64,000 bases of DNA from Tabrizicola sp. (GCF_030694085.1 NZ_JAUXZE010000093.1:239157-303156); one strand, 5' to 3'. Counted from the stretch's first letter, positions 41,905 to 51,645 are shown. Translations and numbers: made by a program. The notes: a model not told the origin generated them from the sequence alone.

Positions 41905-41929
41905 AAGCCCGCCACATGACAGGCTTTTT
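41905..41929 (+). terminator. Short hairpin with T-run after the Atm1-like gene
   Basis: AAGCC (41905-41909) can pair with GGCTT (41922-41926), followed by TTTCCTTT. The stem is only five base pairs. Confidence 0.4.
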
Positions 41930-41985
41930 CCTTTGACCATCCGGTCAGGCTTCCCCATTCTGCCGGCACCCGATGGGAGTGGGCG

Positions 41986-44900
41986 ATGCTGTTCCGGCGT
42001 ATCGGACTGGTTCTTTTGCTCTGGCTTTGCGGCCTGACCGCCGCGCTGGCCGACAAGCGCGTGGCGCTCCTGATTGCGGCCGACGATTACCGCAACATCC
42101 GTCCCCTCGCGAACCCCGCCAATGACGCCCGCGCGCTGGAAGCGGTGCTGGAGAAGCTCGACTTCCAGGTCTTCATCGAGACGAACCGCGACCTGAAGCG
42201 CACCCGCCGCGCGCTGGAGGATTTCAAGGAAGATGCTGCAGGGGCCGACGTGGCACTCCTGTTCTTCGCCGGGCATGGCGTCGCCATCGATGGGGTGAAC
42301 TACCTTCTGCCCACCGACGCCGATGCCTCTTCGGCTGAACGGCTTGCCGCCACATCTCTGCCCTTGGCCGAAGCGCAAGCGGCCATCCAGTCCGTAGCCC
42401 CGGTCGCCATCATCCTCCTCGACGCCTGCCGCGACGACCCGTTCTCTGGCGGCGGCACCGAAGGCCGGGGCGCCGCCGCGCTGGACGACGACCCGCCCAC
42501 CGCGCCCAGGCCGAAACCCGGCCTCGGCCGGATCGGTCGCGCCGACGGTGTCCTCTTCGCTTTTGCCGCCGCGCCGGGGGAAACGGCCTCGGACGGCGAC
42601 GGCCAGAACTCGCCCTTCACCTCGGCCCTGGTCCGCCACTTTGCCACCGCCGGGGTGGAACTGCGCACTGCCCTTACCCTTGTCCAGCAGGACGTCTACG
42701 ACCGCAGCCGTGGCAAGCAGCTTCCCTATATCGAATCCGGCCTGCCCGAGCTGGTCTTCATCACCGGCCAGGGCGCGCTACCCGAACGCGACCAGCTTCT
42801 GATCGCGATGGCGAGCCTCACCCCCGACATCCGGGCCGAGGTCGAAACCCTTGCGACCGCCCGCAACCTGCCCCTCGCGCCCCTCTACGCTGCCCTGCTT
42901 TCTGCCGACCTCGAACGCCAGACTCCCGAGGAACGCGCCGCCATGCTGACCGAGGCGGCGCAGTCCTATGAAAAATTCCAGTCCGAGTTGCAGAAGTTCC
43001 AGTCCGACGACCCCCGCGTCGCCGCCCTGCGCGCCCAGGCCGAAGAACAGTTGACCCTGGGTGCCTTCGACGCCGCCCGGTCGCTGCTGACGGATGCCGC
43101 CCAGATCGACGCCACCGCGCGGACCACGATCAAGGAAACCTACCTCTCCCGCACCCTGTCCGAAGCTGCGACCCACATGCTGAACGCCAACGCGGCCCGG
43201 ACCGACCTGCGCTACGACCTTGCCATATCCGACCTCACGAAAGCCGCAGCCCTTTACGCCGAGGTGGCCGACCAGGGCATCGACCGCGACGCGCAGTTCT
43301 CTTACACCACGGCCCTGACCAGCCTGGGCGAGTTGCACCTCGTCGCCGGCAACACCGAAGCCGCCTGGTCCGCCTACAGCGCCCGCGCGACCTTCGCGCA
43401 GACAAGGGTCGAGTCTGATCCCACCGACGTCGACTGGGTGCGGGAACTGGTCTGGTCGCTGAATGATCTTGGCAGCGTGCTCCAGCAGCAGGGCTACCTC
43501 AGAGAAGCCGAAACCGCCTATTCCAGCGCGCTTGAATTTTCCCAGTGGCAAGCCGACCAGCGCCCCGACGACGTCGACCTGATGCGCGACCGCCAGGTGG
43601 CGGTGAACCGCGTCGGATCGATCCGCCTGGCCCGCCGCAACGGCCAGGGCGCGCTTGACGCCCATGTCGAGGCGCTGGGGATTGCCCAGACCCTGCTCGA
43701 CAGCGACCCGACCAATGTCACCTACCGAATGGACATCTCCTACACCCAGGAACGGATCGGCGACGCCAAGCTTGACCTTGGCGACAAAGAGGGCGCGAAA
43801 GCCGCCTTCGAGACCGCGCTTGCCATCTCCGAGGCCCTGGTGGCCGACTATCCCGGCGACACCGTGATCCGCCGGAACCTGTCGGTCAGCTACGAACGCA
43901 TCGGTGATATGCTGGTCGATGAAGGCGACTACCCTGCCGCGCTGGACACCTACGGCAAGGCGCTGACCATCCGCGAGGAACTGGCCGCGCTCGACCCCGA
44001 CAACAAGCCGCGGCAGCGCGACCTTGCCATCAACTTCGACCGCATTGGCGATACGCAGCGTTTCATCGGCGACACGGATTCGGCATTGCTGGCGCATCAG
44101 GCGGCCCTGTCGATCCGGCAGAACCTGGCGGCGCTTGATCCGACAAACATGGTCTGGCAGCAGGATCTGCTCGTCAGCCTTGACCGGATGGGCGACCTGC
44201 ATTTCGGGGCGAACGACTTCGTTGCGGCCCTTGATGCGCAAGAAACGGCACGTGCCATCGCCGAGAGCATTGTCGCGCTCAGCCCCGACGATCCGACCCG
44301 GCAGGCCGACCTTGGCCTTGCTCTGCAAAAGATCGCGGACATCAAGGCCGCGATGGGCGACAGTGCCGGCGCCCGCGACATGCTGCAATCTGCCCTGACA
44401 TTGCGCCTTGCCGTCGCCGATGCCGACCCGCTGCCCCGGCTCCAGCGCGATGCTGCCCTCTCCCTGATTGCGATGGCCGAACTGGACCTGGCGGACGGCA
44501 ACCCCGCCGCCGCCGAGCCGCTGATCGCCGACGCGGTCGGGCGCCAGACCCTGCTGGCGGGCGCGGCTCCGGGTGACACGCTGGCCTTGCGCGACCTTTC
44601 CATCGCCCAGAACATCCACGCCTCGACCCTGATGCAGCTTGGCCGCAACAGCGAGGCGGTTTCGGTGGCAACGGCCTCGCTGGAAACCGCCGACCGGCTT
44701 TTGCAACTGGGACCAGAGGTGCCGGACCACATGCATGACAGGCTGGTGACCCTGAACCGGCTGGGCGATGCGCAGGTGGCCCTTGGCGACAACCTTGCCG
44801 CAGTACGGTCCTTCAAGGCGATGGTCGACCAGGGCAATCGGCTTCTCGATGTCGATCCCTACAGCACCGCTTGGGCCAATGATCTGGCGCTGGCGCTGGA

Positions 44901-45342
44901 CCGGCTTGGCAATGCGCAAAGCGCCACGGGAGACGTGGCCGCCGCGCTGAAAAGCCACCAGGACGCGCTGGCGTTGCGCGACTGGCTGGTGGCGCAGGAC
45001 CCGTCCAATCCGCTCTGGTATCGCAACCTTGCGCTCAGCCACGCCAATGTCGCAACGGCGCTGTCCGACCGCGACGACTTTGATACCGCGCTTGTGCATC
45101 AGGAGGATTCCCTGCGCATCATGCGCGATCTTGCCGCCGCCTACCCGGACGATCCCTGGTACAGGATCGACGTCGTCCGCGCGCTGGACCAGACGGCCGT
45201 CCTTCTGCAGGACCCAGCAGCCCAGAACCGCGAGGCGCTGGCGATCCTGGAAGAGATGCAGGCCACCGGCAGCTTGCCGCAGGGCTATGACGGCTGGATC
45301 GCCGGGTTCCGCAAGGCGTTGGGCTTGCCTACGGACTTCTGA
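41986..45342 (+). CDS. Exported metacaspase-like (C14) protein with TPR array
   Basis: This 1118-residue protein has a signal peptide (about 1-22, cleavage near ALA-DK). A caspase p20-like domain follows (about 23-270) with the catalytic His97 (LLFFAGHGVAIDGVNYLLPTDAD) and Cys148 (AIILLDACRDDPF). From about 390 to 1090 come many TPR-like helix pairs (for example TYRMDISYTQERIGDAKLDLGDKEGAKAAFETALAI) with a period of about 50 residues. Caspase-TPR proteins occur in several bacteria; substrates are mostly unknown. Export to the periplasm is inferred from the signal peptide. A weak promoter (TTGACC at 41933, CATTCT at 41956) lies upstream, so it seems monocistronic. Confidence 0.88.
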   Translation: MLFRRIGLVLLLWLCGLTAALADKRVALLIAADDYRNIRPLANPANDARALEAVLEKLDFQVFIETNRDLKRTRRALEDFKEDAAGADVALLFFAGHGVAIDGVNYLLPTDADASSAERLAATSLPLAEAQAAIQSVAPVAIILLDACRDDPFSGGGTEGRGAAALDDDPPTAPRPKPGLGRIGRADGVLFAFAAAPGETASDGDGQNSPFTSALVRHFATAGVELRTALTLVQQDVYDRSRGKQLPYIESGLPELVFITGQGALPERDQLLIAMASLTPDIRAEVETLATARNLPLAPLYAALLSADLERQTPEERAAMLTEAAQSYEKFQSELQKFQSDDPRVAALRAQAEEQLTLGAFDAARSLLTDAAQIDATARTTIKETYLSRTLSEAATHMLNANAARTDLRYDLAISDLTKAAALYAEVADQGIDRDAQFSYTTALTSLGELHLVAGNTEAAWSAYSARATFAQTRVESDPTDVDWVRELVWSLNDLGSVLQQQGYLREAETAYSSALEFSQWQADQRPDDVDLMRDRQVAVNRVGSIRLARRNGQGALDAHVEALGIAQTLLDSDPTNVTYRMDISYTQERIGDAKLDLGDKEGAKAAFETALAISEALVADYPGDTVIRRNLSVSYERIGDMLVDEGDYPAALDTYGKALTIREELAALDPDNKPRQRDLAINFDRIGDTQRFIGDTDSALLAHQAALSIRQNLAALDPTNMVWQQDLLVSLDRMGDLHFGANDFVAALDAQETARAIAESIVALSPDDPTRQADLGLALQKIADIKAAMGDSAGARDMLQSALTLRLAVADADPLPRLQRDAALSLIAMAELDLADGNPAAAEPLIADAVGRQTLLAGAAPGDTLALRDLSIAQNIHASTLMQLGRNSEAVSVATASLETADRLLQLGPEVPDHMHDRLVTLNRLGDAQVALGDNLAAVRSFKAMVDQGNRLLDVDPYSTAWANDLALALDRLGNAQSATGDVAAALKSHQDALALRDWLVAQDPSNPLWYRNLALSHANVATALSDRDDFDTALVHQEDSLRIMRDLAAAYPDDPWYRIDVVRALDQTAVLLQDPAAQNREALAILEEMQATGSLPQGYDGWIAGFRKALGLPTDF

Positions 45343-45423
45343 CCGCCAACGCGGCGGGGCAGGGCTTGGCAATGTGCGGGCTTTGCCTGTAAGACGGGGC
45401 AAACGACAGCAGAGGCAACGGCG

Positions 45424-46080
45424 TTGAGCAATCCCGACAGCTTCATCGAAGAAGTCACCGAAGAGGTGCGCCGCGACCGGTTGTTCCGGCTCTTCCGCCA
45501 ATATGGCTGGGTCGGTGTGGTCATCATCCTGGGCCTCGTCGGCGGCACCGCCTGGACCGAATGGTCGACCGCACGCGACGCCGCCAGGGCCGAAGCTTTC
45601 GGCGATGCCCTGATCGACGCGCTTGACCAGGGCACACCCGAGGAACGCCGCGAGGCGCTGGCTGCCGTTCCTTCGGATACCGGGCAGACTGCGATACTGC
45701 AGCTTATCCTTGCCTCCGACCCTGACGAGGACAAGGCCACGACACTTGCTGCTCTGGACAAGGTGGCAGCGGATGCAACGCTTGCCATTCCCTACCGCGA
45801 CCTCGCGACGCTGCGCCGCGTGCTGGTGGCCGGGGCCGACCAGCCTCTTGCCGAACGGCGGACTGCCCTGCAAAGCATCGCCGCTCCGGGCCGCCCCTAC
45901 CGCGCGCTGGCCGAGGAACAGTTGGCTTACCTTCTTATCGAAGAGGGAAAGCCGGACGAGGCGATCACCGCCCTGACCACCCTGATGCAGGATCAAGAGG
46001 CTTCGGCCTCGCTCCGCGCGCGGCTGGCTCAGGTCGTCACTGCGCTTGGTGGCACCTTGCCCGAAACCGCGGGCGGCTGA
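45424..46080 (+). CDS. YfgM-like tetratricopeptide membrane protein
   Basis: The TTG at 45424 is chosen because AGAGG lies about ten bases upstream and the family start (SNPDSFIEEVTEEVRRDRLFRLFRQYGW) follows. The 218-residue protein has one membrane segment (about 29-45) and a periplasmic TPR_21 domain (about 60-205). YfgM in E. coli links the Sec translocon with periplasmic chaperones. The order yfgM-bamB-der is conserved between this window and E. coli, which supports the assignment. Confidence 0.87.
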   Translation: MSNPDSFIEEVTEEVRRDRLFRLFRQYGWVGVVIILGLVGGTAWTEWSTARDAARAEAFGDALIDALDQGTPEERREALAAVPSDTGQTAILQLILASDPDEDKATTLAALDKVAADATLAIPYRDLATLRRVLVAGADQPLAERRTALQSIAAPGRPYRALAEEQLAYLLIEEGKPDEAITALTTLMQDQEASASLRARLAQVVTALGGTLPETAGG

Positions 46081-46124
46081 GGCGGGTTATGGAAAGATCG
46101 GAAAGGTCGATTCAGGTGGCAGGC

Positions 46125-47480
46125 ATGAAGGTCAGACGGATGGGCGGCAGGCTGGTGACCGGGATCGGTCTTCTGGCGCTGCTGGCGGGCTGCGGTCAGC
46201 GCGAAGTGATCCTCTCCGGCGAACGCTTCCCGGTTCGCGCCGACCTTGAGGCCTCTGTCCCGGTCGAAGGCCAACCCGCCCCGACCGCCCCTGCCGCGCC
46301 CGAGAATCAAAGCGTCGCCATTTCGCTGGGACCGCAGACCGGCGGCGACTGGACGCACCGCGCCGGCAACGCCCGCCACCTGATGCCGCACGCCGCTCTG
46401 TCGGCCACGCCGCAGCGCGTCTGGTCGGCCAACATAGGCTCCGGCTCCAGCCGCAAGAATCGCATCTCCGCCGCCCCCGTCGTCGCCGACGGCCGCATCT
46501 TCACCATCGACGCCGGGACCGGCGTGACTGCCACCGCTACCAACGGCGCGACGCTCTGGTCCACCGACCTCACCGCCAGCTTCGACAAAAGCGGCGGCCA
46601 ATCCTCGGGCGGTCTTGCCACCGCGAACGGCCGGCTCTACGCCACCACCGGCTACGGAGAACTCGTCGCCCTCGACGCGGCTTCCGGTGCCGTGATCTGG
46701 CGCCAGCGCGTCGACGCGCCGATCAGCGGCGCCCCGGCCACTGATGGCCAGACCGTCTATGTCTCGGGCCGCGACGGGTCTGCCTGGGCGATCAGTGCCG
46801 CGGACGGCAAGGTGATCTGGCAGGTCGTCGGCACTCCCGGCAAGACGGCCTACGTCGGCACGGCCGCCCCAACTGTGGGCGACCGCGCGGTGATCTTCCC
46901 CTCGGCCGCCGGGGACCTCATGGCCGTCCTCAAGATCGGCGGCGGCACAAAGGTCTGGCAATCCTCGCTGGCCGGCAAACGCCTTGGCCGCGCCTACGCC
47001 CTGACCGCCGACGTCACCGGCGACGCCGTCATCGCCGGCAAGACGCTTTTCGCCGGCACCGGCAATGGCCGTACCGTCGCCATGTCCGCCTCGTCGGGCG
47101 AACGCATCTGGTCCGCTGGCGAAGGTGCCCTTGGCCCCGTCGCTGTCGCGGGAGGCTCGCTCTTTCTGGTCAACGACGAAGCCAGGCTCGTCCGCCTTGA
47201 TGCCGCAACGGGCGAAGTGATCTGGTCCGTCGAGATGCCCTACTTCACCAACGACAAACCCAAGCGCCGCAAGGGGATATTCGCCCATTACGGACCCGTC
47301 CTGGCCGGGGGCCGCATCATGGTCGTCTCCTCTGACGGTCTGCTTCGCGCCTTCGATCCGACCGATGGCACCCTCACCTACACCGCCGAAATCCCCGGCG
47401 GGGCCGCAGCACAACCCGCCGTCGCGGGCGGCACGCTCTATGTCGTCGGCGGCAACGGGCAACTTCACGCTTTCCGCTAA
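46125..47480 (+). CDS. bamB: Outer membrane protein assembly lipoprotein BamB
   Basis: BamB is a beta-propeller lipoprotein of the BAM complex that folds outer-membrane proteins. The ATG at 46125 gives MKVRRMGGRLVTGIGLLALLAGCG with a lipobox (Cys23); an ATG at 46089 would add 12 residues before the signal peptide. After a Pro/Ala-rich linker come PQQ-like propeller blades (GRIFTIDAGTGVTATATNGATLWSTDL, GELVALDAASGAVIWRQRV, GNGQLHAFR). The 451-residue protein lies between the yfgM-like gene and der. Confidence 0.92.
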   Translation: MKVRRMGGRLVTGIGLLALLAGCGQREVILSGERFPVRADLEASVPVEGQPAPTAPAAPENQSVAISLGPQTGGDWTHRAGNARHLMPHAALSATPQRVWSANIGSGSSRKNRISAAPVVADGRIFTIDAGTGVTATATNGATLWSTDLTASFDKSGGQSSGGLATANGRLYATTGYGELVALDAASGAVIWRQRVDAPISGAPATDGQTVYVSGRDGSAWAISAADGKVIWQVVGTPGKTAYVGTAAPTVGDRAVIFPSAAGDLMAVLKIGGGTKVWQSSLAGKRLGRAYALTADVTGDAVIAGKTLFAGTGNGRTVAMSASSGERIWSAGEGALGPVAVAGGSLFLVNDEARLVRLDAATGEVIWSVEMPYFTNDKPKRRKGIFAHYGPVLAGGRIMVVSSDGLLRAFDPTDGTLTYTAEIPGGAAAQPAVAGGTLYVVGGNGQLHAFR

Positions 47481-47528
47481 GGCCCATCCCGTGTATGGCA
47501 ACCGCTTCGCCATTGCCGGACCAAGACC

Positions 47529-48998
47529 ATGACCTTCACGCTCGCCATAGTGGGCCGCCCCAATGTGGGCAAGTCGACGCTCTTCAACCGCCTCGTGGGC
47601 CGCAAGCTTGCGCTGGTCGACGACCAGCCGGGCGTGACCCGCGACCTGCGCGAGGGCGACGCCAAGCTTTTCGACATGCGCTTCACCGTGATCGACACGG
47701 CAGGGCTGGAAGAAGTCACCGACAACAGCTTGCAGGGCCGCATGCGCCGCCTGACCGAGCGCGCGGTCGAAATGGCCGACGCCTGCCTCTTCGTCATTGA
47801 CGGCCGGGTTGGCGTCACCCCCACAGATGAAGTCTTCGCCGACATCCTGCGCAAGAAGAACGCGCGCGTGTTCCTTGCGGTGAACAAGGCCGAGGGCAAG
47901 GCCGGAGATTCCGGCGCTTTGGAGGCTTACTCGCTTGGCCTTGGCGAACCGATCCGCATCTCCGCCGAACATGGCGAGGGGATGGACGACCTCTACCGCG
48001 AACTGAAACCCCTCGAAGGCGAATTCGCCGAGCGTGAGGCCGAAAACGCCCCCGAAGTCGACATCGACCTCTCCGAAGCCGACGCCGAACTGGAAGCGGA
48101 TGAGACCGCCCACTACCCGACCGTCAAGAAGCCCTTGCAGATCGCGGTCATCGGCCGCCCGAACGCCGGAAAATCGACGCTGATCAACAAGATCCTCGGC
48201 TACGACCGCCTGCTGACGGGGCCCGAGGCGGGGATCACCCGCGACGCCATTTCGGTCCGTGCCGAATGGCAGGGCACCCCGATCCGCATCTTTGACACTG
48301 CAGGCATGCGCAAGAAGGCCCGGATCACCGAAAAACTGGAAAAGCTTTCCGTCTCCGACGGCATCCGCGCCGTGCGCTTTGCCGAAGTGGTCGTCGTTCT
48401 CCTCGACGTTGAAATCCCGTTCGAAGTGCAGGATCTCCGCATCGCCGACTTCGCCGAAACTGAAGGCCGGGCCGTCGTGGTCGCGGTGAACAAATGGGAC
48501 CTGGAAGACGACAAGCAGGAAAAGCTGGCCGAGCTGAAGGAGATGTTTGACCGTCTGCTGCCGCAGCTGCGTGGTGCGCCGCTGATCACCGTCAGCGCCA
48601 AGACAGGCAGGGGCCTTGACCGGCTGCATGACGCGATCCGCAAGGCGCATGACGTCTGGAACCGCCGCATCCCCACGGCCAAGCTCAACTCCTGGCTTGG
48701 TGCGATGACCGAGGCACACCCCCCGCCGGCCCCCGGCGGCCACCGGATCAAGCTGCGCTACATGACGCAGGCCAAGACCAGGCCGCCGGGTTTCATGATC
48801 AAGTGCTCACGCCCCGACGAACTCCCGGAGAGCTACCGGCGCTATCTGGTCAACGGCCTCCGCGACCACTTCGACATGCCCGGCACGCCGATCCGACTTT
48901 TCTTGCGCTCACAGGGCAACGAGAACCCGTGGAAGGACCGTAAGTTCCACACGCCCTCGCGACTGAGAAAGCACAAGGAAAAGAACACCGGGCAGTAA
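47529..48998 (+). CDS. der: Ribosome biogenesis GTPase Der (EngA)
   Basis: Der is a double GTPase needed for 50S subunit assembly. The 489-residue protein has two G domains: GRPNVGKST (about 8-16) with DTAG and NKAE, and GRPNAGKST (about 214-222) with DTAG and NKWD. A C-terminal KH-like domain follows (about 385-475). All motifs are intact. Two adjacent perfect palindromes follow the stop. Confidence 0.97.
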   Translation: MTFTLAIVGRPNVGKSTLFNRLVGRKLALVDDQPGVTRDLREGDAKLFDMRFTVIDTAGLEEVTDNSLQGRMRRLTERAVEMADACLFVIDGRVGVTPTDEVFADILRKKNARVFLAVNKAEGKAGDSGALEAYSLGLGEPIRISAEHGEGMDDLYRELKPLEGEFAEREAENAPEVDIDLSEADAELEADETAHYPTVKKPLQIAVIGRPNAGKSTLINKILGYDRLLTGPEAGITRDAISVRAEWQGTPIRIFDTAGMRKKARITEKLEKLSVSDGIRAVRFAEVVVVLLDVEIPFEVQDLRIADFAETEGRAVVVAVNKWDLEDDKQEKLAELKEMFDRLLPQLRGAPLITVSAKTGRGLDRLHDAIRKAHDVWNRRIPTAKLNSWLGAMTEAHPPPAPGGHRIKLRYMTQAKTRPPGFMIKCSRPDELPESYRRYLVNGLRDHFDMPGTPIRLFLRSQGNENPWKDRKFHTPSRLRKHKEKNTGQ

Positions 48999-49006
48999 CG
49001 GAGCGC

Positions 49007-49051
49007 GCAAAAGTTTTCGAAAACTTTTGCAAATTCCTTCGAAGGAATTTG
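49007..49051. repeat. Two adjacent perfect palindromes centred on TTCGAA
   Basis: The first palindrome (49007-49030) has arms GCAAAAGTTTTC and GAAAACTTTTGC. The second (49030-49051) has arms CAAATTCCTTC and GAAGGAATTTG. They share the base at 49030. Both are perfect, A+T-rich in a G+C-rich genome, and lie between the convergent ends of der and the tryptophan-rich membrane protein gene. Neither has a clear U-tract. Confidence 0.85.
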
Positions 49052-49058
49052 GCCCCGA

Positions 49059-49766
49059 TTACCCCCGGCGCCAGAACCACGCCGCCGCCGCAAGCACCAC
49101 GGCGCCGATACCGAGTGCCGCCCAGGCCACATAGGTCCCTGCGCCCCAGTTCGCCACCGCGACGCCCACCAGCGCCCAGGCCACCGTCAGGGTGTAGACC
49201 GGCATCCGGGGCCTGCGCGACTGGATCAGCGGCGTCAGGATCAGCACCACGCCCAGCATGTCATAGGCCGCTTCCTCATTGCCGGTATAGCCGTATCCTG
49301 CGAGCAGGATCCCCGTCGATACCAGTGAAGCCGCCGTCAGCCACCCCGCGAAAATCGCCAGCGGTGCGGACAGAAGCCAGCGGTCCGGCTCGGTCGGGGC
49401 CTTGAGGAAGGCCAGGATCGCTGCGCCGGCCATCACCAGGATCACCGCAGTTGCCCAGACCGGGCTCGCTCCGGCAATCGCCAGCCACACCGTGCCCAGC
49501 ACCAGCGACACCGTCAGCGCGGGCCGCACCCGCGCCCAGGCCGGGTCGTCAGGCCGCTTCCACAGCCCAAACCCCGCGTGAAGGATGAGCCACAGATAGA
49601 TCACCGACCAGATGGAAAAGGCATATCCCGCAGGTTGGATCGCCGGGCGCAGGATCTCGACCGGAAACTGGCCGGACCGGTATCCCGTGAAGGGGGGTGT
49701 GATGAAAGGGGCCACGGCGAAAGCGATGGTGGCAAGCAACAGGATCAGCGCAAGCGGTCGGGACAT
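49059..49766 (-). CDS. Tryptophan-rich TspO/MBR-related membrane protein
   Basis: The ATG at 49766 follows GGAGG. The 235-residue protein has about seven hydrophobic segments and the pattern PAGYAFSIWSVIYLWLILHAGFGLW, which resembles the tryptophan-rich sensory protein group. It is longer than classical TspO (about 160 residues). TspO binds porphyrins and, in Rhodobacter, affects pigment gene regulation; whether this longer relative does so is unknown. Confidence 0.7.
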   Translation of the reverse strand: MSRPLALILLLATIAFAVAPFITPPFTGYRSGQFPVEILRPAIQPAGYAFSIWSVIYLWLILHAGFGLWKRPDDPAWARVRPALTVSLVLGTVWLAIAGASPVWATAVILVMAGAAILAFLKAPTEPDRWLLSAPLAIFAGWLTAASLVSTGILLAGYGYTGNEEAAYDMLGVVLILTPLIQSRRPRMPVYTLTVAWALVGVAVANWGAGTYVAWAALGIGAVVLAAAAWFWRRG

Positions 49767-49828
49767 TCCGGCCTCCAATAAAAACAACAGGGTAGGGGGA
49801 ACCCGTCCCTCCTCGGCCGGTTCCTGCG

Positions 49829-51118
49829 TCAGACCAGCACACCGTCCGCCGTGATCCGGGTCTTGCCGCCAAGATAGGGCACCAGCGCCGCTGGCAAGGT
49901 CACGCTGCCATCGGCCTCTTGCCCGTTCTCCAGGACCGCGATCAGGCAGCGCCCCACCGCCAGGCCCGAGCCGTTCAGCGTCGCCACGAATTCGGGCTTG
50001 CCGCCCGCCGGTCGATAGCGCGCATTCATCCGCCGCGCCTGGAATTGCCCGCAGGTCGACACCGAGCTGATCTCGCGGAACGTGTTCTGCCCCGGCAGCC
50101 AGACCTCCAAGTCATGCGTCTTCTGCGCGCCGAATCCCATGTCGCCGGTGCACAGCACGATGGTCCTATAGGGCAGCCCCAGCCGCTCCAGCACCGCCTC
50201 GGCGCATTTCGTCATGCGCTCGTGTTCCGCCAGCGCGGTTTCCGGCGTGCAGATCGTCACCATCTCGACCTTCTCGAACTGGTGCTGGCGCAGCATCCCT
50301 GTCGTATCCTTGCCCGCGCTTCCCGCTTCGGACCGGAAGCAATGTGTGTGCGCCGTCATCCGCAGGGGCAGGGCGGCCTCGTCCAGAATGTCGCCCGCGA
50401 CCGAGTTGGTCAGCGTCACCTCGGACGTCGGGATCAGCCACCAGCCGTTGGTGGTCTGATAGCTGTCCTCGGCGAACTTCGGCAGCTGGTTGGTGCCATA
50501 CATGGCGTCTTCCTTGACCAGGACCGGGGTCCAGGTCTCGGCCAGCCCATGTTCGGAGGTGTGCAGATCCAGCATGAACTGCGCCAAGGCCCGATGCACC
50601 CGCGCCACCGCGCCACGCAACACGACAAAGCGGCTGCCGGAAAGCTTGGCCGCCGTCTGAAAGTCCAACCCGTCCCTTGCCGCAGGAATATCGAAATGTT
50701 CCAATGGCTTGAAGTCCATGAAGCGCGGCGAACCCCAGCGCCGGATCTCCACATTCCCGCTTTCGTCCGGTCCCTCGGGCACCTCGTCCAGCGGCAGGTT
50801 GGCGATCCGCATCAGCGCATCGCGCAGCCGCGCATCCTCGGCCCCGGCCTCCTCGGTCAGCCGCGCGCCCTCGGCCTTCTTCTCGGCCACCAGCGCCCGC
50901 AGCCGCTCGAACTCGGCAGTGTCCCCGCGCGCCTTCGCGGCACCCACATCCTTCGATGCCACATTCTGCGCCGCCGCTGCGGTTTCCGCGGCCAGGATCT
51001 TCGCCCGCCGCGCCTCGTCCATCGCCAGCAGTTCCCCCGACATCGGCGCCAACCCCCGACGCGACAGGGCCGCATCGAAGGCGGCCGGGTTCTCGCGGAT
51101 GAAGCGTATGTCGTGCAT
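49829..51118 (-). CDS. serS: Seryl-tRNA synthetase
   Basis: This 429-residue class II synthetase starts MHDIRFIRENPAAFDAALSRRG. It has the N-terminal coiled-coil arm that grips tRNA-Ser (about 25-105) and a catalytic core with LIPTSEVTLTNSVAGDIL, HCFRSEAGSAGKDTTGMLRQHQFEKVEM (motif 2) and LNGSGLAVGRCLIAVLENGQ (motif 3). An upstream frame extension to 51217 lacks similarity. It is divergent from yajC. Confidence 0.97.
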   Translation of the reverse strand: MHDIRFIRENPAAFDAALSRRGLAPMSGELLAMDEARRAKILAAETAAAAQNVASKDVGAAKARGDTAEFERLRALVAEKKAEGARLTEEAGAEDARLRDALMRIANLPLDEVPEGPDESGNVEIRRWGSPRFMDFKPLEHFDIPAARDGLDFQTAAKLSGSRFVVLRGAVARVHRALAQFMLDLHTSEHGLAETWTPVLVKEDAMYGTNQLPKFAEDSYQTTNGWWLIPTSEVTLTNSVAGDILDEAALPLRMTAHTHCFRSEAGSAGKDTTGMLRQHQFEKVEMVTICTPETALAEHERMTKCAEAVLERLGLPYRTIVLCTGDMGFGAQKTHDLEVWLPGQNTFREISSVSTCGQFQARRMNARYRPAGGKPEFVATLNGSGLAVGRCLIAVLENGQEADGSVTLPAALVPYLGGKTRITADGVLV

Positions 51119-51302
51119 GGCGGACCTCAGTGGAATGGTACGCCGGCGCTTATGCCCGATATCGCGGCAGGGTGGAAGCCGTCGCCCCACACGGTAACCG
51201 CGTCCCCCCTCTGGCAAAGCGCCGCGAAAGGCCTTACATCAGCCGACAATCTCGAAGGTGGGCGGCAAGACCGACCCTCCGACCCCGCAGGAAAGGATGC
51301 CC

Positions 51303-51635
51303 ATGTTCGTCACGCCCGCTTTTGCCCAGGACGCCGCAGCCGCGCCCGGAGGCGCCGCCGTCTTCGCGCAGTTCCTGCCGATCATTCTGATCTTCGTGAT
51401 CTTCTACTTCCTGCTGATCCGTCCGCAGCAGAAGAAGATGAAGGAACACCGCGCGATGGTCGAAGCCCTGCGCCGGGGCGACCAGGTCGTGACCTCGGGC
51501 GGCATCGTCGCCAAGGTCTCCAAGGTCCAGGACGACGGCATGGTCGAGGTCGAGATCGCCGATGGCGTCAAGGTCAAGGTCCTCAAGCACACCATCACGA
51601 CCGTGCTGAACAAGACCGAACCGGCGGCGAACTAG
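51303..51635 (+). CDS. yajC: Preprotein translocase subunit YajC
   Basis: This 110-residue accessory Sec subunit has one membrane segment (about 22-40, FLPIILIFVIFYFLLIRPQQKKMKEH) and a cytoplasmic beta domain (RRGDQVVTSGGIVAKVSKV). The ATG at 51303 lies five bases after GAAAGGA; an ATG at 51297 overlaps that sequence and is less likely. The gene is ten bases upstream of secD. Confidence 0.95.
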   Translation: MFVTPAFAQDAAAAPGGAAVFAQFLPIILIFVIFYFLLIRPQQKKMKEHRAMVEALRRGDQVVTSGGIVAKVSKVQDDGMVEVEIADGVKVKVLKHTITTVLNKTEPAAN

Positions 51636-51645
51636 GTCTCGCATC

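Noticed and set aside
42778..45996. 1072-residue minus-strand ORF opposite the caspase-TPR gene
   Set aside because: The length comes from the lack of stops opposite a GC-rich gene. It spans two plus-strand genes and has no recognisable domain.
46029..48743. 904-residue minus-strand ORF opposite bamB and der
   Set aside because: It lies antisense to two well-supported genes and is Gly/Asp/Ala-rich without family features.
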